NCBI GenBank assembly: GCA_016718845.1 | Contig: JADKCK010000019.1 | Span: 37,323 to 101,322 of the forward strand | Reading direction: 5' to 3' | DNA from: Sphingobacteriales bacterium | Lineage (GTDB): Bacteria; Bacteroidota; Bacteroidia; Chitinophagales; UBA2359 | Length of the DNA stretch: 64,000 bases | Shown: positions 19,446 to 29,565 of the stretch, one piece after another | Position numbering within the stretch: position 1 is the stretch's first letter | Layout: each line of letters opens with the position of its first letter | Notes under the pieces: generated by a model | What the model was told of the DNA's origin: nothing | What the model saw: only the letters and a program-made list of their open reading frames with translations | The model's database searches: none | Position numbers and translations under genes: made by a program

Positions 19446-19453
19446 TACCTTTG
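19446..19453 (+). promoter_or_regulatory. -7 element TACCTTTG
   Basis: TAnnTTTG match 26 bp upstream of the PLD-like gene's start codon; TTGG at 19427 gives a short (16-nt) spacing to a possible -33. Confidence 0.5.
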
Positions 19454-19478
19454 TCCCCCAAAATAAAGTAATTGCGTA

Positions 19479-21647
19479 ATGAAAAATTTTTTACTTTTCT
19501 TCTCTCTTTTGTGCGCCGTAAGTTCGGCATCTGCCCAAACTATAAGCATCGCACAAGCCCGTTTGCAAGCCGAAGCCTCGACCGTAACGGTAAAAGGCAT
19601 TGTTACTAATGGCTCTGAGTTTGGTAACTCTATTCGTTATATACAAGACGAAACAGCAGGTATTGCCGTTTTTAACCCTGCCGTAGGTGCAGCCACACAA
19701 GCCGGCGATAGCCTATTGGTTACAGGGCAGTTGGCTTACTACAACAACCTAATCGAGATAACAGGTGGCACATTTACCGTTATCAACACCGGTAACCCCT
19801 TGCCTAGCCCTGCGGTATTAACACCTTCGGTAGGCTTCGCCGATATGTACGAAGGTCAATTGGTATCGTTCGATAATGTTTCGTTTTCGAGTACAGGCAA
19901 TTTTGGTACATCAAGCGCCAACTACAACCTAACCGATGGCACCAACACCTACCAAGTGCGCATAAACGGAGCATCAAATATTGCCGGAACACCCATTCCA
20001 AGTGGCATTATCAACATTACAGGCATCATGTCGCAATTTAGCGCCAACGACCCCGCCACAGGTTTCCAACTATTGCCGCGCAGCCTTGCCGATTTCGATT
20101 TTTTAGGCAATCCGCCCGTTTTTACCACCACTTTGCAAGCCTCTAATCTAACCACCAATAGCCTAACCGTTGGCTTCGAAACCCAAAACCCAGGCACTAC
20201 CGTATTGGTATGGGGCACAAGCCCAACCGACCTAACACTAGGTAGCATAAACGATGCAAGCTTTACTACCTCGCATAGCGCCAACCTAACAGGCTTACAA
20301 GCAGGTACTATTTACTACATACAAGCCACTACCGTTAGCGCCACAGGCGATGTATCGGTGTCGGCAGTACAACCCGTAGCTACTGTTTCGTTATCGTCAG
20401 GAGCCATTAAAGTTTATTTCAACAGACAGGTAGATAATACCGTATCGTCGGGTACAAATGCCATCTACGTAAACCAACAATTACCCGATACCTTAGTAGC
20501 ATACCTTAACCGAGCCGAAGAAAGTATTGATATTTGTTTTTACTCGTATGATAACGACAACCAATTTACCGAAGCACTACAAGCAGCCGTAGCACGTGGC
20601 GTAACAGTGCGTATAGCTGGCGATGATGGTATAGATGCGGCATTATGGGCAAGCCTACCCGGTACAAAAACCAAACGCCCCGGTGCATTAAACGGTATTA
20701 TGCACAATAAATTTTTGGTGATAGATGCCAACTCTACCAACCCTAACAAACCTATCGTTTGGACAGGCTCGACCAACTTTACCGACAACCAAATGACCGT
20801 TGATGCCAACAACGTCATCATCTTCCAAGACCAAAGCCTTGCCCGAGCCTACACCATAGAATTTGAAGAAATGGTATTGGGTAACAAATTTGGACCACAA
20901 AAAACCGACAATACCCCCAAAGAATTTTTAATTGGTGGCAAACGCGTAGAATTGTATTTTAGCCCAACCGATTTGGTTAACCCTGCCATACAACGCGTAG
21001 CTCGCTCGGCACAAAACGATTTATATTTTGCGATACTAGCCTTTACCCGCACCGACATTGCTTATGCCTTCAAAGATGCCTCGGAAGGTGGAGCTTTGTT
21101 GTCGGGGATTATGGACGCAGACAGCGACCCTAATACCGCAGCCGTATTAGATATTTTACAACCTGTAATGGGCAACAACCTTAAAATAGATAACAACGGC
21201 TATATAATGCACCACAAATATATTATTGCCGACCCTACACTGCCAACATCAGACCCTACCGTACTGACAGGCTCGCACAACTGGAGCAATGCCGCACAGT
21301 TTAACAACGACGAAAATACCGTTGTTGTACACGATGCCACCATTGCCAATATATACTACCAAGAATGGATGCGCCGTTATACCGACAATGGCGGTGTATA
21401 CGTGCCACAAACACCTAACCTAAGCACCAACTTGCAATTGTATCCTAACCCTGCAAGCAGCGTACTAAATATTGTGTGGCGAAGCAACAGCACCGTTAAC
21501 TATAGTGTAAGCAATATTATGGGGCAGATGATGCAAAGCGGTACAATTAATGCCAACCAAACACAACAAATAGACACTAACACCTTGCCAAAAGGTATGT
21601 ATATAGTGCAAATTGGCACCGAAGCAATGCGTTTTGTAGTACAATAA
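19479..21647 (+). CDS. Secreted phospholipase-D-like protein with OB-fold, Fn3 and T9SS sorting domains
   Basis: A 722-residue modular exoprotein: signal peptide (1-20), an OB-fold/DUF5689-like domain (about 22-205, TVTVKGIVTNG and YIQDETAGIAVF), a fibronectin type III-like domain (about 212-300), then a PLD-type phosphodiesterase region with two HxK motifs, H409 in MHNKFLVID followed by WTGSTNFTDNQ, and H578 in MHHKYIIAD followed by LTGSHNWSNAA. The C-terminal 75 residues are a T9SS type A domain (LYPNPASSVLNIV to KGMYIVQIG). Two HxK sites in one chain can form a complete active site. Substrate could be phospholipid or nucleic acid; the OB-fold and the lamin-tail neighbour make nucleic acid attractive, but this is inference. 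Confidence 0.85.
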   Translation: MKNFLLFFSLLCAVSSASAQTISIAQARLQAEASTVTVKGIVTNGSEFGNSIRYIQDETAGIAVFNPAVGAATQAGDSLLVTGQLAYYNNLIEITGGTFTVINTGNPLPSPAVLTPSVGFADMYEGQLVSFDNVSFSSTGNFGTSSANYNLTDGTNTYQVRINGASNIAGTPIPSGIINITGIMSQFSANDPATGFQLLPRSLADFDFLGNPPVFTTTLQASNLTTNSLTVGFETQNPGTTVLVWGTSPTDLTLGSINDASFTTSHSANLTGLQAGTIYYIQATTVSATGDVSVSAVQPVATVSLSSGAIKVYFNRQVDNTVSSGTNAIYVNQQLPDTLVAYLNRAEESIDICFYSYDNDNQFTEALQAAVARGVTVRIAGDDGIDAALWASLPGTKTKRPGALNGIMHNKFLVIDANSTNPNKPIVWTGSTNFTDNQMTVDANNVIIFQDQSLARAYTIEFEEMVLGNKFGPQKTDNTPKEFLIGGKRVELYFSPTDLVNPAIQRVARSAQNDLYFAILAFTRTDIAYAFKDASEGGALLSGIMDADSDPNTAAVLDILQPVMGNNLKIDNNGYIMHHKYIIADPTLPTSDPTVLTGSHNWSNAAQFNNDENTVVVHDATIANIYYQEWMRRYTDNGGVYVPQTPNLSTNLQLYPNPASSVLNIVWRSNSTVNYSVSNIMGQMMQSGTINANQTQQIDTNTLPKGMYIVQIGTEAMRFVVQ

Positions 21648-22143
21648 ATAGGTATCGTAATAAATAACTCATATTACGCAGTCCATTTCAACAATTAGCT
21701 GCTTTGCATTTTTGCATACAGTTTTGTATTTGATTTCCTTGGGACTGGCATTATAGGAATTGGCGTTAAGAAATGGGCATAAATGGAGCGTTAAGAAAGA
21801 TATACTGTTTGAAGCACGCCACACCGAGCCGAGAAATAAAACCGACAAACAAATCGTTTGGCGTGCAAGTTTATATCTTTTAGCGGAATGTTGCCCATTT
21901 TAGCCAATTACTATACAGCCTTGACTTTTTTGTTACTTTTTTTGTCAAGAAAAAAAGTAAAAGAACATTATTTGGTGGAAAGTAGTAGCAATACAATAAC
22001 AAATTATATCCGAAGCCCCAAGCCGCTTAATATCCACCTTGTTCGCGTTACCCCCTGCGTAACGTAAGTTAATGGGTTAAAAGGAACGTACTTTTAGCTA
22101 CATTCTGACATAATAATATTTTTAACTTTCAATATCTAAACAA
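21648..22143. other. Intergenic stretch, 496 bp
   Basis: No supported gene. It contains an inverted repeat, GCACGCCA (about 21814) with TGGCGTGC (about 21859), and a LTFLLLFLSRKKVKE-coding string near 21920-21965 that looks like a decayed dispersed repeat rather than a gene. No clear promoter boxes for the lamin-tail gene are visible. Confidence 0.4.
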
Positions 22144-23115
22144 ATGAAACGTACATTACTTACTATCGTTCTTGCCTTAATGGGCATTAGCCAATTACAC
22201 GCACAAGATTGTGCCAACTTGTTTTTCTCGGAGTATGTAGAGGGTAGCAACAACAACAAAGCGCTTGCCATTTACAACCCAACAAATCAGGCTATTGATT
22301 TGTCAACGTACAAAATCATTCGTTGGTCGAATGGCAACGCCACCTACGACCCCGCCTACTCGGTAACCCTTAGCGGCACTATTGCCCCCAAAGACGAATT
22401 TGTGGTGGTATTAGACAAACAAGACTGCTCGCTTACAGGGCAGGACACTTGCGTTTTTCAAGCTTTAAGAGACAAAGCCGATGCGTTTGTTAGCCCCAAC
22501 TACACCACCAACCCTTGTTTATACCACAACGGCGACGATGCACTATCACTTAATCGCACCGATGCAGCTAATGGCGGAGCAGGTACTTTTGTAGACATCT
22601 TTGGCTTTATTGGCGAAGACCCAGGCACGTCTTGGACAGATGTTTTCCCTTACACCACCTCGGCTGGCGGCGCTTATTGGACAATAGACCAAACTTGTAT
22701 TCGCAAACCTAGCATTAAACAAGGCAGAACAGCTCAAACAGGCTCACCCCTAACAGGCGCTTGGAACCCAACTGCCGAGTGGGACACACTACCCCGCAAC
22801 ACCTTCGACCACTTAGGCTACCACGTTTGCGATTGTGGCTCAACAGGTATCAACCAAGCAAGCGTAAAACAACAATCGGTTAGCGTTTTCCCTAATCCAG
22901 CAGCAGCAAACGGCAAAACTTTTGTTTTTGCTTCTTCAACTATCCAAACCGTAGAAATTTACAGCATAAGCGGTCAGTTGGTGCAAACTATTGCAGGCGA
23001 TGGCTATACCCAAATAACCATCGACCTAAACAATATTCCACGAGGTACTTATATGGTGCAAACCAACCTAAGCAATGGCGAGGCAACTTTACCTAATAAA
23101 CTAGTTATAAAATAA
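22144..23115 (+). CDS. Secreted lamin-tail-domain protein with T9SS sorting domain
   Basis: A signal peptide (MKRTLLTIVLALMGISQLHAQ) precedes a lamin tail domain of about 200 residues: LFFSEYVEGSNNNKALAIYNPT, IDLSTYKI, then GDDALSLNRTD and VDIFGFIG. LTDs are immunoglobulin-like modules often found with extracellular nucleases and phosphoesterases. Three further Cys pairs occur. The C-terminus (about 245-323) is a T9SS type A domain, VSVFPNPAAANGKTF through PRGTYMVQTNLSNGE. No catalytic domain is present, so it is probably an adaptor or binding protein. It lies between the PLD-like protein and the TonB receptor in the same orientation. Confidence 0.85.
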   Translation: MKRTLLTIVLALMGISQLHAQDCANLFFSEYVEGSNNNKALAIYNPTNQAIDLSTYKIIRWSNGNATYDPAYSVTLSGTIAPKDEFVVVLDKQDCSLTGQDTCVFQALRDKADAFVSPNYTTNPCLYHNGDDALSLNRTDAANGGAGTFVDIFGFIGEDPGTSWTDVFPYTTSAGGAYWTIDQTCIRKPSIKQGRTAQTGSPLTGAWNPTAEWDTLPRNTFDHLGYHVCDCGSTGINQASVKQQSVSVFPNPAAANGKTFVFASSTIQTVEIYSISGQLVQTIAGDGYTQITIDLNNIPRGTYMVQTNLSNGEATLPNKLVIK

Positions 23116-23190
23116 TTATTGATTAGTGAATTGTGAATAAAGTTAAATTTACAAACCTCTTTCATAATTCATAATTTATAATTAATAATT

Positions 23191-23261
23191 AAAAAAACAC
23201 CAACTTAACCATTTTCGGCGATTAAAATATTGCTGTTTGCGGTTAGTTTGGTGTTTTTTTT
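23191..23261 (+). terminator. Long-loop terminator
   Basis: AAAAAACACCAA followed by TTAACC (about 23192-23210) pairs with GGTTAGTTTGGTGTTTTTT (23241-23259), with a roughly 30-nt loop and a T-run. It would end the lamin-tail gene and insulate the TonB receptor start at 23291. Confidence 0.6.
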
Positions 23262-23290
23262 ACAAAAACTGTATTTAAAACATTATCTTT

Positions 23291-26082
23291 ATGCAAAAAA
23301 ATATTCTACTCTATTTCTTTTTCTTTTTAGCAACAACAACCCTTGCCTTTGCCCAAAAAGCCACCGTTGAGGGCAATGTAACCGATGCACTAACAGGCGA
23401 ACCTTTAATTGGAGCCATTGTTAAAGCAGGCTCCGCAGGCGAACAAGTTGACATCGATGGGCATTACGTATTGACCTTAGATGCAGGCACTTACGAGCTA
23501 AACGTTACTTATTTGGGTTACAAAGAGCAAAAACTGCCCGTAACCGTACAAGCAGGGCAACGAATGAGCTTAGATATAAAACTGGAAAACGACAACAAAG
23601 TAATGCGCGAAGTAGAAGTTGTTGCCGATGTTGCCCGCTCGCGGGTAACACCTGTGGCATTTAGCACTATTCAGGCAACAACTATTAAAGAAGAATTAGG
23701 CAACCAAGATTTACCCATGGTGCTTAACTCAACACCGGGCGTATATGCCACACAATCGGGCGGCGGCGATGGCGATGCACGTATCACTATTCGCGGGTTT
23801 AATCAACGCAATGTGGCTATTATGATAGACGGTATACCTGTGAACGATATGGAAAACGGACAGGTATATTGGTCAAACTGGTCGGGTTTGCAAAATGTGT
23901 TGCGCTCTATGCAAGTGCAGCGCGGTTTGGGGGCATCGAAATTGGCTTTACCTCGGTGGGCGGAACCATTAACGTATTAACACGCGGTTTAGAGGCAAAA
24001 CGCGGTTTTTCGGTGCAACAAAACTACAGTTCGGGTAATGTGTCGCAAACAACCTTGTCGGGTACAACAGGGCGCATGAAAGGCGATTGGGGTATTACTT
24101 TTACAGGCTCGTATAAAGTAGGCGATGGTTTAGTAGACGAAACATGGACAAAAGCATGGTTTTATTTTGCCAAAATAGAAAAACAATGGGGTAAACACAT
24201 CATCGGTTTATCGGCAGTAGGCGCACCACAAGAACACGGACAACGCAGCTTTAAACAACCTATTGCCCGATACGATAAACAATATGCCGCAGATTTGGGC
24301 GTAGATACCGCCTCTATTGCATCGGGCACTAACCAAACAGGTTTGGTAAACACACAAGCATGGGATTTGGGTATTTACTACAACTCGCATTGGGGATACC
24401 TAAACCGTTGGACACTTTCGGAAACAGGCGATACGCTTTTTCAAGGTCGCGAAAAAGTTACTTCGGCAATTAATTATTACCACAAACCACAATTTACCCT
24501 TAAAGATTATTGGGAAATAAACAAAAAATTTAGCTTATCAAATATACTTTATATGTCGTTGGGTAATGGTGGTGGTGTTGGTAGCACAGGAGCAACTTTG
24601 CAAAACGATGCCGAAACAGGCGAAGCAGCTTTTCAAAAAGCATACGACTCAAATTCAAGTCCATTTTTCTGGGACGGTACCGACCCACGAAAATCAAGCA
24701 CTATTTTGCGTAGTTCGGTCAATAGTCACCGTTGGTATGGCTTGTTATCTACCTTCGAGTACAATCCATCGCAAGTAATTAGTGTTTCGGGTGGTTTAGA
24801 TGCTCGTTATTATAAAGGTATTCACTACCGATATATTTACGATTTATTAGGTGGCGATTATTTTGTTGCTCCACTTGCCGAACAAAATCTTAACGAAGCG
24901 CCCAATACACCAAAAGGTGAGGGCGATAAAGTTTCGCGCGATTATGTGGGTTTGGTAACTTGGGGTGGAGCTTTTGGACAAGTAGAATACAAAAAAGATA
25001 AAATTAGCGCCTTCATAAACCTAACAGGTGCCATGACGGGCTATCAGCGCATAGATTACCTAAAAGCCAAAGATTTGGTGTTAAGCGATACTACTTTGGT
25101 GCAAGCGCTAAGTTTCTCGAATGATACCATTGTATACAACGGTCAAACGTATACTGCCAACTCGTCCGAGGCACGAACAGCCACCACCGAACAAAAATGG
25201 ATACCCGGCTATACCGTTAAAGGTGGTTTAAACTACAACATAGACCGCCACCATAATGTGTTTTTTAATGCTGGTTATTTAGAAAAAGCCCCGCCTTTTG
25301 ATAATGTGTTTAGCGCACAAAACAAGGCTTATCCCAACACAGTTAATGAAAAAATAACAGCTGGTGAAATTGGCTATGGAGCGAAATACAAAAATTTTGC
25401 AGCTAATCTAAATGCTTATTATACCGTTTGGTTAAACAAACCTCAAACTGCTTCGGTGCTTGATAATGACACAGGTGAATCAATAGTATACAACATTAAA
25501 GGTTTAAGAGCTTGGCACCGCGGTGTAGAATTGGATTTTGCTTATGAGGTATTACCTAATAAGCTAAAATTTGAAGGTTTGGTATCTATGGGAGATTGGA
25601 TTTGGAAAACAGATAGCACTGCTAATTTCGTTAGTGAAACTGAAGCTATTCCTGAATCTGAACGATTTAGCGCCAATGGTGTGCATGTTGGAGATGCTGC
25701 CCAAATTCAATATGGAGCTTCGGTGCGTTACGAACCTATCAAAAAATTATTTTTTATGGTACGCGGCACTTACTTTGGTAAAAACTACTCCGACTTTACT
25801 CCCGAAGTACTTACCGGAGCAAACAAAGACCGCGAAATGTGGAAAATGCCTAACTATACCCTATTTGATTTAAACATGGGGTATCGGTTTCAATTTAGCA
25901 AAGCTAATTTCCGTTTGGGTGTAAATATCCAAAACATCTTAGATACTAAATACATATCAGATGCCAGCACACGCGCAGGCTTTGCCACCATTGATGAACA
26001 AGGCAACGAACACCCCGACAAAATAGAAGTGTTCTTTGGTCAAGGCAGACGATTTAGTACCTCGTTGGAGATAAGTTTTTAA
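23291..26082 (+). CDS. TonB-dependent receptor with carboxypeptidase-like N-domain (one frameshift)
   Basis: An outer-membrane active transporter driven by TonB/ExbBD. After a signal peptide (to about residue 21), a CarboxypepD-regulatory-like domain (KATVEGNVTDALTGEPLIGA) is followed by the plug (STPGVYATQSGGGDGDARITIRGFNQRNVAIMIDG is split here: TRGF-type ITIRGFNQ and DGIPVNDMENGQVYW) and a 22-strand barrel ending in an aromatic-terminated strand (RRFSTSLEISF). The frame slips near 23951, between SKLAL and TSVGGTINVLTRG; one base restores a 930-residue protein. There is no SusD partner beside it. Its upstream partners are a PLD-like enzyme and an LTD protein, suggesting import of their product. 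Substrate unknown. Confidence 0.9.
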
Positions 26083-26127
26083 CCGCAATTTATTGCTAAT
26101 CACACAAACAAATTAGGCTTTAAAGCC

Positions 26128-26170
26128 AAAACGCAGTCAAGGTGTTAAAACCCTGACTGCGTTTGTATTT
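26128..26170. terminator. Bidirectional terminator
   Basis: AAACGCAGTCA (26128-26139) pairs with TGACTGCGTTT (26154-26164), with further G-C pairs inside. It lies between the convergent TonB receptor and beta-barrel genes. Confidence 0.8.
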
Positions 26171-26238
26171 TTTATAAGTAGCAAGCTGCATCAAAGCCAA
26201 AAGCCAGCAGCGGACAGCCAAGTAAGCTTGAAGCCAAA

Positions 26239-26922
26239 TTAGTTTCCGCCTAAATTATAGGTAAAATCAATCATAAAACCACCTGTGGCGTTCTGCGACG
26301 AGGCTCTATCATCGTCCCAAAAAATAGTATCTTTGTCTTCTATATCTCCTAACGAATAATCGAACCTAAACGAGGTGCCTAACTGTAAGTTGTCGGTTAA
26401 TCTAAAACGAGCACCCAAACCCAATACAGCGCCTAAATCCATGCTTTTATAAGCATCTTTAAATTCAAAACCGCTGCCTGTTACTTCTTCATCATCAACA
26501 TAAGCTCTTACTTTGTTCAATAAACCAAACTGTGGTCCAACAGTGGCAACAAATTGGGCGCTGGCTTCGGGATTGCTGTTAAATTTAAGCAATATCGGAA
26601 TTTTTAGGTAGTTCATTCGCACTTCCGAAGTGTAGGTGTCGGGTGTAGGCTCATCGCTTACATATTTTTGCCCTTGTGTAGAAAACAGCAAACCTGTTTG
26701 TACGCCCAAATGGTCGCTAAAATTGTAGGCAGCATGTATGCCGTAGGCAAGGTGTGCGGTTGTTCTGAAATTTAGCTCATCGCCAGCGGCAAAGTCGTCG
26801 TCGTTTACAATAAGCGTTAGTTGCGGCATTACTTGGGCTCCAAACTCAAACCCTTTTTGGGCAAACACCGACGAGGAAGTAGCCATTAATAGGCAGAAAA
26901 ATAGTAATGTTTTGTTTTGCAT
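26239..26922 (-). CDS. Outer-membrane beta-barrel protein, PorT/OMP_b-brl type
   Basis: A signal peptide (LLFFCLLMATSSSVFAQ) is followed by eight or so amphipathic strands: KGFEFGAQVMPQLTLIV, LAYGIHAAYNFSDHLGVQTGLLFS, NYLKIPILLKFN, FVATVGPQFGLL, and a last strand GGFMIDFTYNLGGN. The pattern GVQTGLLFSTQG...YLKIPILLKF is typical of the porin-like outer membrane beta-barrel family in Bacteroidota. It probably sits in the outer membrane as a small barrel with no known transport role. The gene converges on the TonB receptor and is not likely to share its promoter. Confidence 0.82.
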   Translation of the reverse strand: MQNKTLLFFCLLMATSSSVFAQKGFEFGAQVMPQLTLIVNDDDFAAGDELNFRTTAHLAYGIHAAYNFSDHLGVQTGLLFSTQGQKYVSDEPTPDTYTSEVRMNYLKIPILLKFNSNPEASAQFVATVGPQFGLLNKVRAYVDDEEVTGSGFEFKDAYKSMDLGAVLGLGARFRLTDNLQLGTSFRFDYSLGDIEDKDTIFWDDDRASSQNATGGFMIDFTYNLGGN

Positions 26923-27024
26923 GATGCAAGTTTTATGTTAAATAAAAAGATGATTTGTTTGAGGTGATGATTTTACCTCATCTGCCCACCAAAGACGCAA
27001 ATTAGTGTGTGGTGGTTGCATGTA

Positions 27025-27164
27025 TCACCTAATAACCATCACTTTTTGTTGCCACCAAATGTTTTGCCCTTGTATTTGCAGCAAGTATACCCCTGCTGGT
27101 AGCAAAGATACGTTAATTTGGCTGTTGGCTTGGTTGGGCAGCAAAGTTTGTTGTGCTATTGCTT
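27025..27164 (-). pseudogene. 3' end of a T9SS cargo gene, upstream part missing
   Basis: The last 45 codons read as a type A sorting domain end: LLPNQANSQINVSLLPAGVYLLQIQGQ is the relevant text in two pieces (NSQINVSLLPAGVYLLQI and WWQQKVMVIR). Directly upstream, at 27165, this text stops against a 60-bp stretch that is 95% G+C, and beyond that no cargo domain follows before the aldehyde dehydrogenase terminator. Either the front of the gene was lost or the assembly is wrong here. Confidence 0.55.
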
Positions 27165-27224
27165 GCGGGGGGGGCGGGCGGGGCGCCGCGCCCGGCAGGG
27201 GTGCGCGGGGGGCACCCCGGGCCG
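27165..27224. other. 60-bp GC-only island
   Basis: 57 of 60 bases are G or C, far outside the composition of anything else in the window. It begins with an interrupted G-run and contains a hairpin, GGGGTGC (27198-27204) with GCACCCC (27212-27218). It interrupts a T9SS gene remnant. A sequencing or assembly artefact is likely; a real insertion cannot be excluded. Confidence 0.7.
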
Positions 27225-27280
27225 TGAGTATTAACATTACTTCCATATGCTTTATGATTGTAATTAATATGTATTTATGC

Positions 27281-27321
27281 AAAAGCGTAGCAATGGCACA
27301 AGCCATTACTACGCTTTTTTT
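27281..27321. terminator. Terminator of the aldehyde dehydrogenase gene
   Basis: AAAGCGTAGCAATGG (27282-27296) pairs with CCATTACTACGCTTT (27303-27317) with one mismatch and a 6-nt loop, with A/T runs on both sides. Its right arm abuts the stop codon at 27320. Confidence 0.8.
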
Positions 27322-28714
27322 ATTTCACCACAATAGTTTGCGTATAAGTAAATTCGAGGATACCTTCTTTGCCCAATTCGCGTCCGTAGCCCGAGTGTTT
27401 GGTACCACCAAAGGGCAGTTGTGGGTCGGATACCACCATCGAGTTGATAAAAGTAGTGCCTACGCGCAGGCGTTTGGCAATTTCGAGGGCGCGTTCGGTG
27501 TCGTTTGTCCATATACTGGCAGCTAAACCATAGGGGGTATCGTTGGCAATGCGCACGGCATCGTCAATGCTTCGGGCGGTGCATATAGGCATCACGGGAC
27601 CAAAAATTTCTTCTTGCATCACGGGCATATCTCTATCAACATGCAGCATTACGGTGGGCGGAAAAAACAAATCATTGGCATCTTTTTCGGTTTGATTGGG
27701 TCCGCCAAAGATAATTCGGGCGCCCATTTTAACCGATAGGTTTACTTGTTCTTCCAATCGGGCTATCAAATCGTGGCGGGCAATAGGTCCAACGTCGGTT
27801 GTTTCGAGCATAGGGTTGCCTGTGTGCAGCAGTTTCATGTTTCGGAGTATCTCGCCGATAAATTCGTGTGCAACGGTATCTAGCACAATAAAACGTTTGG
27901 CGGCAATGCAGCTTTGTCCGTTGTTAACCATGCGTGCGTGTATGGCGGCGCGAGCGGTTTCGCGTATGTTGGCATCGTCAAGCACAATAAAAGCATCGCT
28001 ACCACCTAGTTCCATCACCATTTTTTTACCACATCGTCCTGCAATTTCGCCTATTTTGGCAGCGGTGGCGTTGCTACCCGTAAAGCTAAGCGCGTCAATT
28101 TGTGGTGCTTCTATCAGCCACCTCGATTTTGGGTCGGATACAAATACCACCTGAAACGTTTCTGCCGGAAAGCCTGCTTCGTGTATCAAATCTTGGATAG
28201 CCATAGCACATTGTGGTACATTGGGCGCGTGTTTTAGCACAATGCCATTGCCTGCCATTAGTGCGGCAGCGCCAAACCTAAACACCTGCCAAAACGGAAA
28301 ATTCCAAGGCATAATGGCTAATATCACGCCTACGGGCAGATGCCTAACAACACTGCTGGTATAAGTTGTTTCGATGTAATCATCTTGCAAAAAATCGGCG
28401 GCGTGTTTGGCGTAGTATTGGCACACAAGGGCGCATTTTTCTATCTCGGCAACCGATTGCCTGATGGGTTTGCCCATTTCGGAGGTAATCAATTCGGCTA
28501 AATTCTTTTTGCGACTGATTAGCAAGTCGGCAAGTCGGTTCATCCACTCCGACCGAACATTAATAGGTGTGGCTGCGTTCATTTCGGTGCCACGTCTTAC
28601 TTTATATAAAATTTGTTGTACTTCTTTCCACCTATGTTCGGCATATTTTTTCATAAATTGCCCTGTAAAAGGGTCTATGCTGGTAAAAGCGCTGTGTCGG
28701 TTTCGTATTTTCAT
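27320..28714 (-). CDS. NAD(P)-dependent aldehyde dehydrogenase, succinate-semialdehyde type
   Basis: The 464-residue enzyme oxidises an aldehyde to an acid. The general base E235 lies in MELGGSDAF and the nucleophile C269 in NNGQSCIAAKR; MPWNFPFWQ and FTGSNATA form the cofactor site. The short N-terminus, SIDPFTGQ opening and the GQSCIAAKRF block fit the GabD/YneI-like succinate-semialdehyde branch better than betaine-aldehyde enzymes. PFGGTKHSGYGRELGKEG near the C-terminus is the usual oligomerisation end. It is a single-gene unit with its own terminator; no GABA transaminase is adjacent, so the substrate is inferred from family resemblance. Confidence 0.9.
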   Translation of the reverse strand: MKIRNRHSAFTSIDPFTGQFMKKYAEHRWKEVQQILYKVRRGTEMNAATPINVRSEWMNRLADLLISRKKNLAELITSEMGKPIRQSVAEIEKCALVCQYYAKHAADFLQDDYIETTYTSSVVRHLPVGVILAIMPWNFPFWQVFRFGAAALMAGNGIVLKHAPNVPQCAMAIQDLIHEAGFPAETFQVVFVSDPKSRWLIEAPQIDALSFTGSNATAAKIGEIAGRCGKKMVMELGGSDAFIVLDDANIRETARAAIHARMVNNGQSCIAAKRFIVLDTVAHEFIGEILRNMKLLHTGNPMLETTDVGPIARHDLIARLEEQVNLSVKMGARIIFGGPNQTEKDANDLFFPPTVMLHVDRDMPVMQEEIFGPVMPICTARSIDDAVRIANDTPYGLAASIWTNDTERALEIAKRLRVGTTFINSMVVSDPQLPFGGTKHSGYGRELGKEGILEFTYTQTIVVK

Positions 28715-28871
28715 GTAGGTAGTTTTTGTTTTGTAGTATAATTTGAGACACGGATTGGAATGAGTTTTTAAGGATTTTAAATTGAAGTAGTTAAAATCCT
28801 TAAAGTGTATTTTTGTTTGGTATGAGACGACTATGGTGTGTTTTTATTGTTAGGTAATAATTTGCATTTGT

Positions 28872-29438
28872 TTAATTCATCTGCGGGTTTTCGGGGCAGT
28901 TAGCCAATATACGGTACTCGCCGCCCATGTCGGATAGCACATCGCGCCACAGTTGTTTGCCTTTGCCGCTAAACACATACGAGCTATTGCTAGGCAATAT
29001 AATCCACGAACTACTTGCTGTTTCTTCTATCAATTGGTCTTCGTCCCAGCCCGAGTAACCAATATAAAAGCGTATGTTGTCGGTTGATATTTCGCGGCTA
29101 TGAATTAGGTCTTTAACTACCTCAAAATCGCCACCGCAATAAATGCCCGGGCTTATTTCTACGCTATCGGGTATTAATTTGCCATATTTGTGCAAAAACA
29201 GTAGGCGGTCTTGCCCAACCGGACCACCATAATATAGAGGTACTTCTACAAACCAATTGTCTACCACATCTGCCATTTCTAGGGCTAAGGGGCGGTTAAG
29301 TATCAAACCAAAGGCTCCTTCTTCGTTGCACTCGCACAATAACAGCACCGAGCGTCTAAAATTAGGGTCCCACATAAAAGGTTCGGAGAGCAATAAATTG
29401 CCACGTTGAGGTGTCGGAGGGGTTTCGTTGTTTAACAT
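28872..29438 (-). CDS. YqgE/AlgH-family protein
   Basis: A 188-residue cytoplasmic protein of the conserved YqgE/AlgH family (function not established; once linked to alginate regulation). Diagnostic segments are GNLLLSEPFMWDPNFRRSV near the N-terminus, EEGAFGLILNRPL, PLYYGGPVGQDRLLFLH and the YIGYSGWDEDQL block. The length is normal. It stands alone between the aldehyde dehydrogenase and a foldback repeat. Confidence 0.92.
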   Translation of the reverse strand: MLNNETPPTPQRGNLLLSEPFMWDPNFRRSVLLLCECNEEGAFGLILNRPLALEMADVVDNWFVEVPLYYGGPVGQDRLLFLHKYGKLIPDSVEISPGIYCGGDFEVVKDLIHSREISTDNIRFYIGYSGWDEDQLIEETASSSWIILPSNSSYVFSGKGKQLWRDVLSDMGGEYRILANCPENPQMN

Positions 29439-29565
29439 AATAAATTGGATTTAGTTAGTAATGGCTGTTGCACACCATAAAGTTACTAATTTTTTTCCAA
29501 AACGCAAATTTTGTGCAAAAAATTTTGCGATTTAGGGTATTTTACAGAAATAAACAATGAATTAG

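Noticed and set aside
21858..22067. 69-codon frame in the PLD/LTD spacer
   Set aside because: No ribosome site or family; the Leu/Ser/Lys string looks like a decayed repeat.
19479..26082. SusC/SusD polysaccharide utilisation locus including the amylase
   Set aside because: There is no SusD gene and the amylase lies 28 kb away with its own promoter.
27005..27526. 173-codon plus-strand frame across the GC island
   Set aside because: Antisense to the T9SS remnant and aldehyde dehydrogenase; glycine/arginine run comes from the GC-only stretch.
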